The position numbers and the translations under genes are program-made. The notes under the pieces are model-generated. The model searched no databases, was not told the origin of the DNA, and saw only the letters and a program-made list of their open reading frames with translations. From Zygnema cylindricum (taxonomy: Eukaryota; Streptophyta; Zygnematophyceae; Zygnematales; Zygnemataceae): DNA of 64,000 bases. The first letter of the stretch is position 1. The number at the start of each line of letters is the position of its first letter. Location of the stretch: positions 29,047 to 93,046 of the forward strand of contig JBBHKE010000237.1 of the NCBI GenBank assembly GCA_037447655.1. Direction: 5' to 3'. Below are positions 10,883-23,155 of the stretch, in pieces.

Positions 10883-13800
10883 CTAGTCACTCTTCAATTA
10901 AATACCACACTTCTTTGGCAAAAAAATAGCTTAGGGGAACGCACAAGTTTGGTCATCATATTTACTACCATCTCGCTATCAGCTCTGTACTCTAAACTGA
11001 TTATTTTGTCTTCTGCCTTCTGTCTAACAAAGCTGAGTCTAATGTCCATGTGTTTGGCTTTATAATGATTTTTAAGATTGGCAGCAATAGTGATTGCTGC
11101 CTGATTATCACAAAAAAAATTATGCACACCACTCTTAAGGTGACCAAGCTCACCAAGGAAAGACTTCACCCATTTCAATTCTTTTACAACATATTAAGAG
11201 GCCATATACTCAGCCTCCATGGTGAACTGAGCTATGACCTTTTGCTGTTTGCTACTCCAACAACAAGCCCTATCACCCACATATAATACATATCCAGAAG
11301 TATATGTCATCATCGGTGCATCACCATAAATGGCATCACTCCAAGTAGTGATGTGAATATTCCCCCCACCCAAATGCAACCATAGATCCGTAGTTCCTAT
11401 CAAATATCTAAGGACTCTTTTAGCTGCCTTCCAATCTCTCTTAGTGGGAGTATTTAGACTGAAACTCTGAGACCTCCATAAGTCCTCAGAGTGGACAGCT
11501 TCCAAGAAGCCTCTAGGATAATCCTGACCCCTTTGTGTTTAAGCAAAAATAACTGCCACCCTGGCAGACAAAAACTCTGACCACCTTCACCCTTAGGAAG
11601 ACAAGACTCCCCTGAGTCGATAGCAAAAAGAATCTCTGAATTTGCTCCCCTGAGGAGTAAGTTATGGAGGGTCAAATTTGACCTTTTGTACAGAAGCTCT
11701 CCGGGAGAGAGGGTCCTATCTCCTAAGTTTTCTAAGTCCTATCTCTCTCACAGACTCTATCTACTGATGTACGGAACCAATCAGAATTGAGTTCCGTACG
11801 CAAAAGTACAGCTGCCGGTGTACTTTAGGTACGGACATTGTACGACAAGGCCTAAATGTCGACACATGTCATATCCGGATTCGATGCCATAATCTCCGGG
11901 GATTCCACGATCCAACGAAATTTCGCCACGCGTCATCCGATGTGGCGATGGCCACAAACCGCCGAAAACTTCCTCCGCGATCTCGGCGCTAATTGCGGCC
12001 GTCCGATTAGAATCTAATTTAATCGTAGCCGTAATAAATACATGTGCGGTATTTGTTTCATTTACGAAACAAATGCGCGGTATTGATTTTTAGTCCGTAC
12101 CGTAATACGTACTTTATATATTACCGGATCTATGTATCCCGTAATCTATTATAGTTAAATGAATAATCGTACGTATACATATTTAAATAACTATCAAACT
12201 ATATACTACGTATCATGACTCCTAGACCTAACGGCTAAGGCTACCGGTATATCCTGTCTGCCGGCCGGTAGGTACAAGGATCAATTCCTGTCGCCGGCAC
12301 ATACCTTTTAAATAAATAAACCCGAACTAATATAAATTTCCCGTAAACTTCAGGATAGCCTAGGTAGCCATGGCTCTAGCTTCCTCTCCAATTTCTCAGT
12401 GACTGCGACAAGTTTGAGAGTTGGAGAGAGAAGTTAGAGATAGACTGCCTCGGCTTCTATATTTCTTTTCAGACCTAGAAAATACTTAAAAACCATTAGT
12501 TTCTACATAGACATTTACTCAGCACTCCTACAGCTGCAGCTAAATCCGACGGGGTAGAATTCATAAAAAAAATTACCTTTCCCAATACTTGCTTAAAATG
12601 AATAGTCTACATGAACTTCTGTTCTTCAAGACCTAATTTCTCGTCTAAGTTTATGACTCCTTCCACACTCTCCTCACTTCCATTCTTCAACTCCACTAGA
12701 GTTGTACAACTGTTAGCCTTATCCATCTGAAACTTTTCCACATGTTCCATATTGCTTTTTTTTTGAGTCAATCTTATAATATTTCACTCTCGGTCTTTTT
12801 CTACTTGAATTCCCAAAATATATCTTACCTCCCCCATATTTTTCAGCTCAAATCATCGCTTAAGATCCGTTTTCAGTTTATTAATTTTGTCCATTAATTT
12901 ATTCAAAACAAGCAAATCATCTACATAAATTGTAATAAAAACAACACCTTCCTCATCTTCAAAAACATAGATTGAGTGATTTGAGCTGATCTGGACATAT
13001 CCGAGACCGGTGGGAAACTCATCAAGCTTCTAATTCCACTGTCGGGGGGCCTTTTTCAAACCATAAAGAGATTTAATCAGCCGACTTTCCTTACTCTCCT
13101 CTCCTTGCTCAACAATCCTTCGAGTTGTCGCATGAAGATCTCCTCTTCCAATTCTCCATGCAAAAAAATTGTCTTAAAGTCCATCCGGTGCACCTCCATG
13201 TCTTCCACTACTGTGAGACTGAGAAGTATGCGAGACTGAGAAGTATGCGGACCGAGGGAAATTTGACGACCGGGGCAAAGGTTTCCTTGTAGTCGATTCC
13301 TTCTTTCTTTGTAAATCCTTCTCCCACTAATCAGGCCTTGTAGCGCTCAATGGTGTTATCAGGGTTCCGTTTTAATTTGAACACCCACTTACAACTGATT
13401 GGTTTTTGGTTAGGTGGACAATCCACCAGCTCCCAAGTATTGGCAGCCATAATTAAGGCCATCTCCTCATTGATGGCTGTCTTCCACCTGTTCATCTCTA
13501 GACAGTTCATCACCTCTCTATGAGTCTGAGGTTCATCAAGAGAAAATAGTTTTGTTACTTTGTTATTAACCTATTTTTATTGCAACTCTTTTCTACTTCT
13601 CTTTCCTCCCTCAAAATTTGTTACTGGAATCGATAGTTCGCGTGGGTTCTTTCAACAATCTTAGCTTCTCTCTGTCCCTTGTTTCCGAGTCAATTTCCAC
13701 CAAGTCTTTTGCTTCAGTTAGAGTTGTCACTAGAGTTTCCACTGCCGAGTCATTCTCGGTCTGATTTGTACCTTCAAGAATGTCATCTTCTCTGAAACTT

Positions 13801-15440
13801 GGATAGTTAGGAGATCAAAGTCATCAGAATTTTCTGACTCAAATCTGATTTTTACTGATTTTGCATACTTCAATAATCCATAGAGTTTCCGTCATCCATA
13901 ACTACTTGGTGCTTTACAAAGATTATATCTTCCATTTTTAGATCATAAACTTTGTATCATTTTACATCCTCATCATATCCTAACAAGTACCTCGGTTTCC
14001 CTTTAGGAACTAACTTCGAATTAGACTAATCTCTAGCTAGACTGAACACTTGACTGCCGAAAACCTTTAAGTGAGATATGTCTGGTTTCCGACCGGTCGA
14101 TCTCTCATAGGGTGTTTGGCCTTTTACCGCTGAAGTAAGAACTCTATTTTTTAGGTAAGAAGCACAGTTCATTGCTTCGCCCAAAACCTTTTTCTTATCT
14201 TCTTACCCGACAACATGCTTTTAGCAGTATCACTTAGTCTCCTATTTAATCTTTTAGCTACCCCAATCTGTTCCGCGTTTTGTGGAACTGTCTCTTGGTG
14301 ATGGACTCCATCTTCCCTCAAAAAATCCTAAAATTGGTTAGATTTATACTCTTCACCATTATCACTCCTTAATCTCTTGATTGGGGTTTCATGGAGTTTT
14401 TCACTCCATGTCTTATAATGTCTAAAAAATTCCTGAGCCTCTAACTACTTTTCAAAAAATACTCCTTGAAATACCGAGACCAATCAACGGTGAAAGTCAT
14501 CATAAATCTCTTCTCCCCGGGTGAAGGCACTTTGGTTGGTCCCCAAATATCTGTGTGTACAAAATCTAGAATCTTTCTCCCTTATAGGTGGGAGTTTTTA
14601 GGAAGGGTAACCTGTGTGCTTTTCCTTGAGCACATCCACTACAATCACTTAGATTCTCACTTTTACCGAACTGAATCCCTTCCACTACTCCCATCTTTTT
14701 CATCTCTCTTAACTTATCTAGATTCACATGCCCAAGCCTCCTATGCCACAACATTATATCATGAACACCAGCATAGTAAAGTTTATTCTTTTCATTTTTT
14801 AAATGCAACCTAAACATCCCTTTGATACCTTTTTTTTAGCAGTGAAATAAACTTCCTCCTCAAAACTAGTAGTAAAACTCCTTTCCTAGTGTTAGTATCA
14901 AAACCCTTATCATCTAATATAGATATAGAGATGAGGTTTTTTGTTCAGCTCCGGAATAAACAATACATCGGAGAATGTAACTATAGATGTCTTTCCTTCT
15001 ACGAACACTTTTAGATCTACCGATCCTACAAGAGTAGTAGTGAGTATCCTCCCATCCCTGTACTCTATCTCTACGGTGGGAATATTTCTTGTCTTAATGA
15101 ACAGGTGTTTATCCTTCCACATGTGCACGGACATACGTGAATCTACAATCTAGCTTGCTTCACCTTTCAATCCACTGAAAGCACATTTCTACTTTCGTGG
15201 AATTTCAACCTAGTTTTTCGCCTCCAACTCCTTATACAATAAGAGCTCATCCTCCTCGTCCTCGGATTCTGCCTCATGTACCTATGTCACAAGTGCATTT
15301 TTCTTTCCTCTCGAGGGTCCACCAATTTGCCTTTGCTTTAACCAAAGTTTGGTTAGCTTAGTACACGGTGCCATATGGTGTCTTATTTTCTTGCAAAAGT
15401 GATATAACCCTTTTGAGACCCTCGGTCCGGATTCATCGGA
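10883..15440 (-). pseudogene. Copia pol of element A2 (protease, integrase, RT, RNase H), broken
   Basis: From right to left the frames give a protease-linked segment (IPTVEIEYRDGRI..SFSDVL-like, 15134-14910), the integrase zinc-binding region (WHRRLGHVNLDKLREMKK..CSGCAQGKAHRLPF, 14817-14566), the RT start (TWELVDCPPNQKPISCKWVFKLKRNPDNTIERYKA, split by a stop upstream; 13513-13331), and RNase H (TTWSDAIYGDAP..WSSKQQKV, then CDNQAAITIA and HMDIRLSFVRQ, 11505-10894). Frames change repeatedly and a solo LTR interrupts RNase H at 11460. The gene is dead, but its order is the standard copia one: integrase before RT. Confidence 0.88.
11460..12507 (-). mobile_element. Solo LTR (family A, TGTAGAAAC subfamily) inside RNase H
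   Basis: A 1048-bp LTR is flanked by the perfect duplication TAGAC (11455-11459 and 12508-12512). In reverse it starts TGTAGAAACTAATGG and ends GAGTTTCA. Removing it rejoins the VLSKCLNTPTKRDWKAAKRV reading of the host element. The tRNA-like block is at 12215-12305. Confidence 0.92.
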
Positions 15441-16285
15441 CTGAGTCTTTTGTCCTCCTCCTCTATAGTTTTCTACTAAAAATTTTAGGATCCTTGCTCG
15501 TCCAATCAGTTCCTGTTGCCAAAGCTTGTCTACTATTCCCTCCCCTCTTGATCTCTATTGTATTCTCTCGGACGAAAATCATCCCTACCATAGAATTCAA
15601 GATCCACCTAGAGTCTGGCAAATCTTGCACATGGTTAACTATGTTTTCATAGTCATCCGGTAACTTCATCAACAGGCAGTTAACCTCCATATTTTTTGTT
15701 TTCACTTGACCGACACTCTTTAGTTCGAAGAAAAGGGTTACAAGCTCATTACAAAAGTCTAGCATTTGTTCCCGTTTGTATGCATATGCATCTACCTTTT
15801 GATCAGCCTATTGCTGATGCTGAACAGTACCACTGTGGTAAAACTATATGAGGGCAATCAAGAGATCGGATGCCCTTTCCACCTGCAAATGAGGAGATGC
15901 ATGTCCTTGAGTAAGATGGCAAGGAATGAAGTGTTTTGCCGCCATATTGTTGTAGTCCCAAGTATCAACATCATTCTCCTCATTCCTCAGAATAGGTGAT
16001 ATGAACGCTGAACTGGTTGCGTTAGGTGTTGTTATATGTGTAACTGTCTTCTTATCTTTCCCTTTTTCCATCACAATGCTCTCGATGTCTTCCGAATCCT
16101 CCGCTAGAACTGGATCTGTTTTTTTGGTAAATGTGCTTCCCCCAAACCTTCGAGGAATGGCTGAACTAGATGGACGCCTCACTTGTCCACTTACTATCCC
16201 CCAAAACCTCTTTTCACGTAGAGCCCCTGTCATCATACTTTCCCAATATATGAAGCCTATTTCATTAAATATGGGCACTCTAGAG
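15441..16285 (-). pseudogene. Copia gag of element A2, broken
   Basis: Starting beside the PBS and reading leftward, the frame gives FNEIGFIYWESMMTGALREKRFWGIVSGQ (as two overlapping runs), the family A gag N-terminus. Further on come NMAAKHFIPCHLTQG and, in another frame, MLDFCNELVTLFFELKSVG and LMKLPDDYENIVNHVQ. The gag start codon in the LTR is followed by a TAG before the PBS. At least two frame changes make it a pseudogene. Confidence 0.85.
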
Positions 16286-16300
16286 GGTGGGCTTATAACC
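16286..16300 (-). other. Primer-binding site of element A2
   Basis: In reverse this reads GGTTATAAGCCCACC, directly after the LTR end TAGCA. It differs at one position from the anticodon-arm complement of initiator tRNA-Met. Confidence 0.8.
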
Positions 16301-17345
16301 TGCTACCGTGAGACCTCCATAGGTCCTCAGAGTAGGCAGCTCACTCGAAGCCTATAAGATAACCCTGTCCCCTTTGAGTTTCCAAAATAATAATTGCAAC
16401 CCTGACAAATAAAAACTCTGACCAACTTCATCTTTATAAACACAAGACTCCCTTGAGTTGATTGCAAAAAGAATCTCTGAATTTGCTCCCCTGAGCAGTA
16501 AGTTATGAAAGGTTATAAATGACATTTTCTACTGGAACTCTTTGGGAGAGAGGGGTATACCTACCAAATTTTCTTAGTCCTAAATCCCTCTTTAAATCCT
16601 ATACTACTAGAGTACGGCACCAAAAAGATTATTTTGTCGTATAGAAAAGTACAGGTGCCGAAGTACTTTCTATACAACCATCATAGAGCATGGCCAAAAT
16701 GTCGATGACTACCATATCCCGATTCGTTCCCGTATTCTCCGGAGTTGCTGCAAGCTAATGTGGTTGTGCCACGTGTCATTTGATGTGGCGATGACCGAAA
16801 ACCGCCAAAGCGCCCATTTTGTGATCTCGACATCTATTGCGGGCGTTGGATTAAGATCAACTTTTAATTCTAGCCGTCGAAAAATAATTGCGTGGTAAAA
16901 CAAATGAGCGGTATTCGTTTCGTGGAGTACCGTACATTGAACTATAAAAAACTTTATCTATGTCCTATGAATCTGTTGGCGCCATTAAATGAAATTGTCT
17001 ACGTATATGTCTATAAATAATTATGAAACCCTATATACGTTAGAAGTGATCTTAGACTAATAAGATAAAGCTACCGGCTACTCGTGACTTGACGGACGGC
17101 AGGTACTACAATCAAATCCTGGGTTTGTCAAGTTCCCTTTTGGTAAACCTACCAAACTACTACATGTCTCTCTGTGGACAGCATAGGCAGCCATGACTCT
17201 TGCTCCCTCTCCAACTTTCAGTGACTGTGACAAGTGTGGGAGTTGAAGAGAGGAGTTACAGGCACACTGCCTCAACTTCTTTTCTGCTCTTTATCTTTAC
17301 AAGTTTAAGCTTAGAAAATAGTAAAAGTAACCTTTAGTTTCTACA
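16301..17345 (-). repeat. 5' LTR of element A2
   Basis: 1045 bp. It begins (in reverse) TGTAGAAACTAAAGG and ends GGTAGCA beside the PBS. Landmarks: gag ATG in its 3' end (complement at 16318-16320), the GACTC hairpin, a GTAC cluster near 16610-16690, CCACGTGTC near 16769, and the tRNA-like block at 17045-17140. Confidence 0.9.
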
Positions 17346-17947
17346 GTACAAGTACCGCTGTACTTTTTGTATGACCATAGTACGGTATGGTCGCTCTGCT
17401 GACCTGTGTCGGTTCCTGAGTTGTAGTTGCTCCCCCTATAATATCTGTTGTCCAACCATATCTCGCCACGTGTTGTCCGCCGACATAAGCTTGCGAACCG
17501 CCAAATGTCCACTCCGTAATTGTGGCTCCTGTATAAGCCGTCGATCGCAAACGACATTTGACTTCGTTTGTTGAAATTTGATGTCGTTTCGTTTATTTCG
17601 TATGGTACAATATTTCGTGCGTTACTATATGTATTATGTTCATTTTTTTCCGTATGTGTCTTCGCGTCACTATTTATATATCTATCATATACAATGTACG
17701 TAACGCTTGATCAAGTCCTAGTAGATAAAGCGAACGGCTACGCCCTTGAGCATATTCGAGAGGTCATAGTATGAATTTTGCTCTTGACAGGCTATCTTTG
17801 TAGGCGTTGTGTCTTCTACCAGTCTTTTTATTTGCATGAGACTGCCATGGTTGCCTGCCAGCTCTCAATGACTTCGTTAAGTATGAGAACTGTACAATGA
17901 CCATAGACTAATAAAAGGGATAGAATACAAAATACCCTTTTTTAACA
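17346..17947 (-). repeat. Truncated LTR of copia family E
   Basis: In reverse it starts TGTTAAAAAAGGGTATTTTG, followed outside by the PPT complement CTCCGCTTATTTT. The U3-like part has GTAC motifs and a degenerate tRNA-like block (17710-17775) but is diverged from family A. Its 3' end was cut by element A2. Confidence 0.75.
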
Positions 17948-18404
17948 CTCCGCTTATTTTCTATTCTATTTTTTTGCTTCAGTCCACACTTCTCCCTAAC
18001 AAATATCAATTTGGGAGAAGGAACCGGCTTAGTTAATATAACTGCTACCATTTCTCCATCCTGTCTATATTCCAAACTAAATATTTTATTCTCAACCTTC
18101 TATCTAACAAAGCTCAAACGAATATCCATATGCTTTCCTTTAAAATAATGCTTAGATTTGTTGCAATTCCATTCACAACTTATATCTTTTGCACTCCACT
18201 CTTCATATATCCTAGTTCTTGAAGCAGAGATTTCATCCACATTAATTCTTTCACAGCCGAACAAGAGGCCATATACTCCGCCTCCATGGTGGACCGAGCA
18301 ATCACCTTTTGTTGCTTACTGCTCCAATAGCAAGCCCCATTCCCAAAATATAACACATACCTAGAAGAACACCTTCGATGTCTTATGCTTGTCCTCTTAA
18401 CTGC
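17948..18404 (-). pseudogene. Copia RNase H 3' end, family E, copy 1
   Basis: Reading leftward from 18360: GNGACYWSSKQQKVIARSTMEAEYMASCSAVKELM (interrupted), then a degraded CDNQ region, LEYRQDGEMVAVI and KPVPSPKLIF. This is the C-terminus of copia RNase H next to its PPT. Frameshifts and stops occur. Confidence 0.8.
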
Positions 18405-18492
18405 CTAAGACAACCATGGCTGCCTGCCAGTGAACTGTAAAATGACCATAGACTCTTAAAAGAAATAGAATACAAAATACCCTTTTTCATCA
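18405..18492 (-). repeat. Short second fragment of the family E LTR
   Basis: AACCATGGCTGCCTGCCAG..ACTGTAAAATGACCATAGACT..ATAGAATACAAAATACCC repeats the LTR start region at 17845-17947, again beside a PPT complement. Confidence 0.75.
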
Positions 18493-18788
18493 CTCCCCTT
18501 ATTTTTTAGTCTTTTTTTTGCTTCAATCCATACTTCTCCCTACAAAATATCAATTTAGGAGATGGAACCAGCTTAGTCATCATATCTATTACCATTTCTC
18601 CATCCAATCTATATTCCTAACTAATTTTTTTTTTCTCAACCTTCTCTCTAAGAAAGCTCAAACGAATATCCATATGATTTGGTTTAAAATGATGCTTAGG
18701 ATTTGCTGCAATTGCAATGGCAACTTAATTATCACAAAATATTTTTTGTACTCCACTCTTCAAATATCCAAGTTCTTGAAGCAAAGAT
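18493..18788 (-). pseudogene. Copia RNase H 3' end, family E, copy 2
   Basis: The same RNase H end as copy 1 (CTTCTCCCTACAAAATATCAATTTAGGAGATGG corresponds to KLIF..REKC, split here), reaching to GTTCTTGAAGCAAAGAT, where a family A LTR was inserted. It forms a tandem LTR/RNase H duplication with copy 1. Confidence 0.75.
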
Positions 18789-19777
18789 TGTTAAAACAAA
18801 TAGATTTATGGAGTATTTTCTAGGTCTAAATAGATTAGTGAAAAAAAGAAAAGAAAAGCGCTGACAAATTGCCTCCACCTTTTCTCTCTAACCCCCATAC
18901 TTGTTGTGGTCACTCAAAGAGAGAGAGAGAGTGGTGGAGCCATGGCTCCCTCAGCTCCATTAGCAGGACTTAAGAGTGTCATAAGTCACTCTCAACAAAA
19001 GGTGGAGTATAGCAGGACTCGAACCTCTGACCGGCAGAGGGAGGCGTAGCCGTTAGCTCTAACCGGTCTGTCGTAGGAGTTCCTTAAATTACATAGGATG
19101 TAATATTTATTTAAATTGTGTTGCGATCTCTAATCCGATAAACAGATATACGAATGAAAGGACATAGAACTAGTTAATATATAGTGCAAACATGATCTCG
19201 CAAGAAACAAATGAATCAGACATTTGTTTCAACGACTAACATTAAAAGTCGTTTTTGATCCAAAACACATGTCGCCGCCGAGATCGCGCAATGGTCATTT
19301 CGGCGGTTTTTCGGACGCGGCATGAACTGGCGCCACATGGAGAGATAACATTTGGAAGTGGAAATCTCGGTGACATAAGGACGAGTAAAATAGAGACACG
19401 TTTCCAGTCAATGGCATTGTCGTACACAGGCCGTACAAAAAGAATATAGGCCGTAGTACCTTTCTGTACTATACAATCATATGATTTGATCATACTGCAG
19501 TAGATAAGGGTTCTGAGTGGGGTTTGGGACTTAACATTTTTAGTAGGGAGAAGCCTCTCTCTTTGAGAGATTGTATAAATTGGCAATTTTTGCCACTTTA
19601 TAACTTATCGCCTGTTTGGGCTTTTTCAGTGATTGTTTTTTGCTATGGACTCAAAGGAGTCCAAATTGCACAGGAGCGCAGTTAGGTTGAATTTTTTTTT
19701 GCTTGATCAGCAGTGGTTTTAGTCGAAAGAGGGCTAGTTAAAACTAACTAATGGCTTCTTGAATTGCGTAGTCCAAT
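18789..19777 (+). repeat. Family A LTR, 3' end lost
   Basis: It starts TGTTAAAACAAATAGATTTATGG with TATTTTCTAGGTC, and is collinear with 1520-2530 up to GTAGTCCAATTG. The last roughly 20 bp, which would carry the gag ATG, are missing. The tRNA-like block at 19010-19085 has a textbook B box in antisense, GGTTCGAGTCC. Confidence 0.85.
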
Positions 19778-21783
19778 TGTCATGCCGTAAGACGTCAGCA
19801 AACATTAATATTTATTTGTATACTAATAGACGTTTTAGTGACGTGACAAGTTCATATCCGAGAATACAACTGGAGATACGTACGGGACAAAGGTCGGATT
19901 ATACTCCCGTACGACACAGCGGGAACGCAATGTAAAATCAGTGTGGAACTCGACAGCGGTACAGCATCAGATGTCAGGAATTCAAACGGTTCCAAACCTG
20001 ACGGGTGTTTGAAGTCATGAAACCTTGGAGGTTTATGCATTATTCTTGCTTAGCTAAGGGAGGGTTTTCATTCTCGAGGTGTAGATGTAAGGCATTCTGA
20101 GGCAGCTACGCAGCGGTCGTCTCTAGAAACTGGTAGCCTTTGAACATAGAAAGCTACCTGCTCAAAGACATGTAGGAATTAGTGTAGCCGTACGGATTAG
20201 TGAAAGCATAAGATAAATGCCATTTGGCAAGATAGAAACTTATGCAAATTATGTAAGGGAATCCAACATTAGAAGGTTGTCATTTCCTCGCATGCATTCT
20301 TCTCGCGATTTTTGTCGAACTCTATGATTGTTACGGTTTCACCTGAAAATATATAGTGCTAGGCTAGGTTTTGAGTTAGGGTTTCTTTAGGCCCATAGCC
20401 TATGCTAGTGACTCTTTCTGAGCACTATTCTCTCTTTGTACCAAGTCCTTACCTAATCTACGGGCGGAAGCCAGCCTGCAAGGTTTCCTTCCAAACTGAG
20501 TTCTATTCGCGTGGGTGTACGAATTGTGTGGTGCGGATTTGGTGTTTACTTCTTGCCAGAGCGCTGACTTTGCAGTCTAGCTCCAGTCCTGAATGGCTTT
20601 GAGGGAATACCCGCTATCTCGGCTCCTTCATCCAGCTAACGAAGGGTTCTTGTCTGCTTGTTGGACCCCTGTAGGGAATATTAAAAGACTTCAGAGCCTA
20701 GTGGCTACTATCGCAAATATTCCCGTACTTAATTTGTTTTTCATTTCTAATTTTCTTTATTCCTTATGTCAATTGTTTTCTTTTTGTCAAGTTTATTTTA
20801 ATTTTTTTCATTTCTAATTTTCTTTATTCCTTGTGTCTCCTGTCTAGTTTGATTTTAATTTGTTGGTAGTTAAAAAAAATAAAATAATAATAATAATAAA
20901 AATAAATTTCTGTTATGCTTTGTTTTCTTGTTATTTGTTGTCTAGTTTGTTTTTGAATTGTTAAATCTAAGATTGTTGAACTGTCCGGTATCGTTTTCTC
21001 TTCTTTCTTCCTACCGCATTAACTCACTCAGAACACCTAGAAAACTTACAAACTTAATATTAATAAAAAAAACAAACCTCAAATTTATATCAATATATAA
21101 AATAGGTTGCACGAATTATAACATCGAATTATCGCTGTTTTATAGACGGGTAGAGCGTGGCATAGCGCTGATACGCGTACCCTAATAGGCTATTAACTAC
21201 GTTGGTATTTTGAGTTGTGATCTTTTCTCGACATTTAAGAACTGGAGGGAGGTTAGAGCATCACTATGAGACCTTACAGATCGCTCTAGGTGAGTTGTCC
21301 GGTCTTAGGTGAGTAGTCGCGTCCTAAGCGCGGTAACCTAAAAAGGTTAGGATCCGACCGAAGGCTGTGCCTTCTTTTCCGCATAGGCATTATGGTTGCA
21401 TTTTCTTAAGATCTGACCGTGAGTGGTCTCGGATAGCGATTTTTTGTCTATTACATCAGGTCTTGTGGGCCTTGGATAGTTTCTTGTTTTACTACATCTA
21501 GCCTTGTAGGCTTTAAATAGTTTCCTATTTTATTAAATATGGCCACAAGTGGCCTTGCATAGGTGACATGTTTATTCTTCGAGTGGCTTGAAGTGACTTA
21601 TTGTGGTATTGCTTAGATCTGGCTTTGAAAAGCCTTGTTAAGGCTCTTTACGATTAGACTCACCCCGGTGATACAGAATAGATCAAATCGTTTATAGGGG
21701 TGCGTGTTTCCGTGGGTTCTTGTTTGCGTGAATTTGAAGACTTCTTGTGTGATTTGATTATTAGATGTGGAAGTGGGCATTTG
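19778..21783. other. 2-kb stretch without a recognised gene
   Basis: No ORF resembles a known family. A TATA-like AAAATATATAGTGC lies near 20348, followed by TTTAGGCCCATAGCC and pyrimidine-rich DNA. An A/T-rich run with TAA repeats lies at 20872-20907. The TATA plus downstream leader could belong to an unrecognised LTR, but no termini or duplication were found. Confidence 0.5.
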
Positions 21784-21838
21784 TGTTGCTTTTGAAAGCT
21801 TTAGTCCTCTCTATGCCTCGAGTGTGAGGGAGATAGTA

Positions 21839-23137
21839 TGAAATTCTATGGGCTCCATTACCACACAGAATTCGCAGATCAAAAGAAGCTAATCTAGATA
21901 GCGCCGACTCAAGTTTATATAAACCCCAATGATTGACCCCTTTACAATCAGAACCCCATGACAACTTCACCCCTGTGAAATAAGACTTTCTATGTGCTCA
22001 GTTCCACCACCGAATGCAAAGTTAGAATATGAGATTTGGACACATTCACCCACTTTGACTTTCCCTTAAAAATGCAGCCACCCTGGCAGGCAATAACTCA
22101 AACCGACTACACCCCTTTGTAGCGTGGACTCCCCTGAGTCCGCAGCAAAAATAATCACAGAATTTGGTCAATTGATTTGATGGATATGGCTGGCCAAAGT
22201 TTGCCATTTATATAAGTTGCTCTCTGGGAGAGGCAGCTACCTACCAAAAATATTCTAAGTCCTAAACCCCTTTCTAAACCCTCTAGTACTAAGGTACGGA
22301 CCAATCGCATTACTGTATAGTACATAAAGGTACAGATTCCAGTGTACCTTTTGTACGGTCATCGTACGACATGGCTAAAAAGTCAACAGATGTCTTATCC
22401 GGATTCACTCTTATAATCTCCGGAATTCTTGCCTCCAAATCTTATCTCTCCACGTTGCGCCAGGTCACGCTGCGTCAGAAAAATGGTACCGTACAAGAAA
22501 GTACAAGTGCTGGAGTACTTTCTGTACGTACATTGTAAAATGTCGCCATAGTGCGACATTTGTCACTTCCCGATTTGTTTTCTTCCGTTCCGGAAATTTC
22601 GTAATCCTGTTTGTTGTTGCCACGTGTCATCCGGAGTGGCGGAGTCCGAAAACCGCCAAATTGTCCTTTCCGCGAGACCGACGCTAACCATGGCCGTGCG
22701 ATTGATATGGGTATTAAATACGAATCGTCGAAACAAATGTCCGTACTATTTGTTTCGTCCGGTACTAATAGTACAACTGTTTCTTTGTCCTATAGACCGT
22801 AATCTAGTTAAATGGGAAAACCTACGTGTATGTGTTTAAATACATATCAAACCCTGTACACCTTAGCACAAGTCCTAGACTAAACGGACAAAGCTAACGT
22901 CTACTATGACGGATGGCAGGTACTAGGATCAATCTTGGGTCCGTCATTCCTTTGGGTTAATCTACTCAGATTCTACTACTTTTCTCTCTAGATAGCTTAG
23001 GCAGCCATGGCTCTAGCTCCCTCTTCAGCCTCCAATGACTACAACAAGTTTGGGGGCTTGGAGAAGAAGTTAGAGACAGACTGCCTCTGCTATTTTCCTA
23101 TCCTAAAATAGACCTAGAAAATACTCAAATATCAACA
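21839..23137 (-). repeat. 3' LTR of element A'
   Basis: 1299 bp. In reverse it runs TGTTGATATTTGAG..AGAATTTCA, ending at 21839. PPT complement CTCCCCTTATTTT follows at 23138-23150. It carries seven GTAC motifs (about 22285-22370), CCACGTGTCA near 22620 and the tRNA-like block 22865-22950. Confidence 0.92.
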
Positions 23138-23155
23138 CTCCCCTTATTTTCTAGT

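Larger units (their letters stand above)
9858..17345 (-). mobile_element. Full-length family A copia element (A2), reverse
   Basis: Two LTRs (9858-10869 and 16301-17345) bound a complete but decayed gag-pol with PBS and PPT, all in reverse orientation. The span is 7.49 kb, of which 1.05 kb is a later solo LTR. No clear flanking duplication is seen (CTTAA left, GTACA right), so one edge has been altered since insertion. Gag, protease, integrase, RT and RNase H are recognisable but each has stops or frameshifts. Confidence 0.88.

Noticed and set aside
17297-17574. Three overlapping ORFs of 65-86 residues
   Set aside because: They lie in LTR U3 sequence on both strands and match no family; similar LTR copies do not keep them open.
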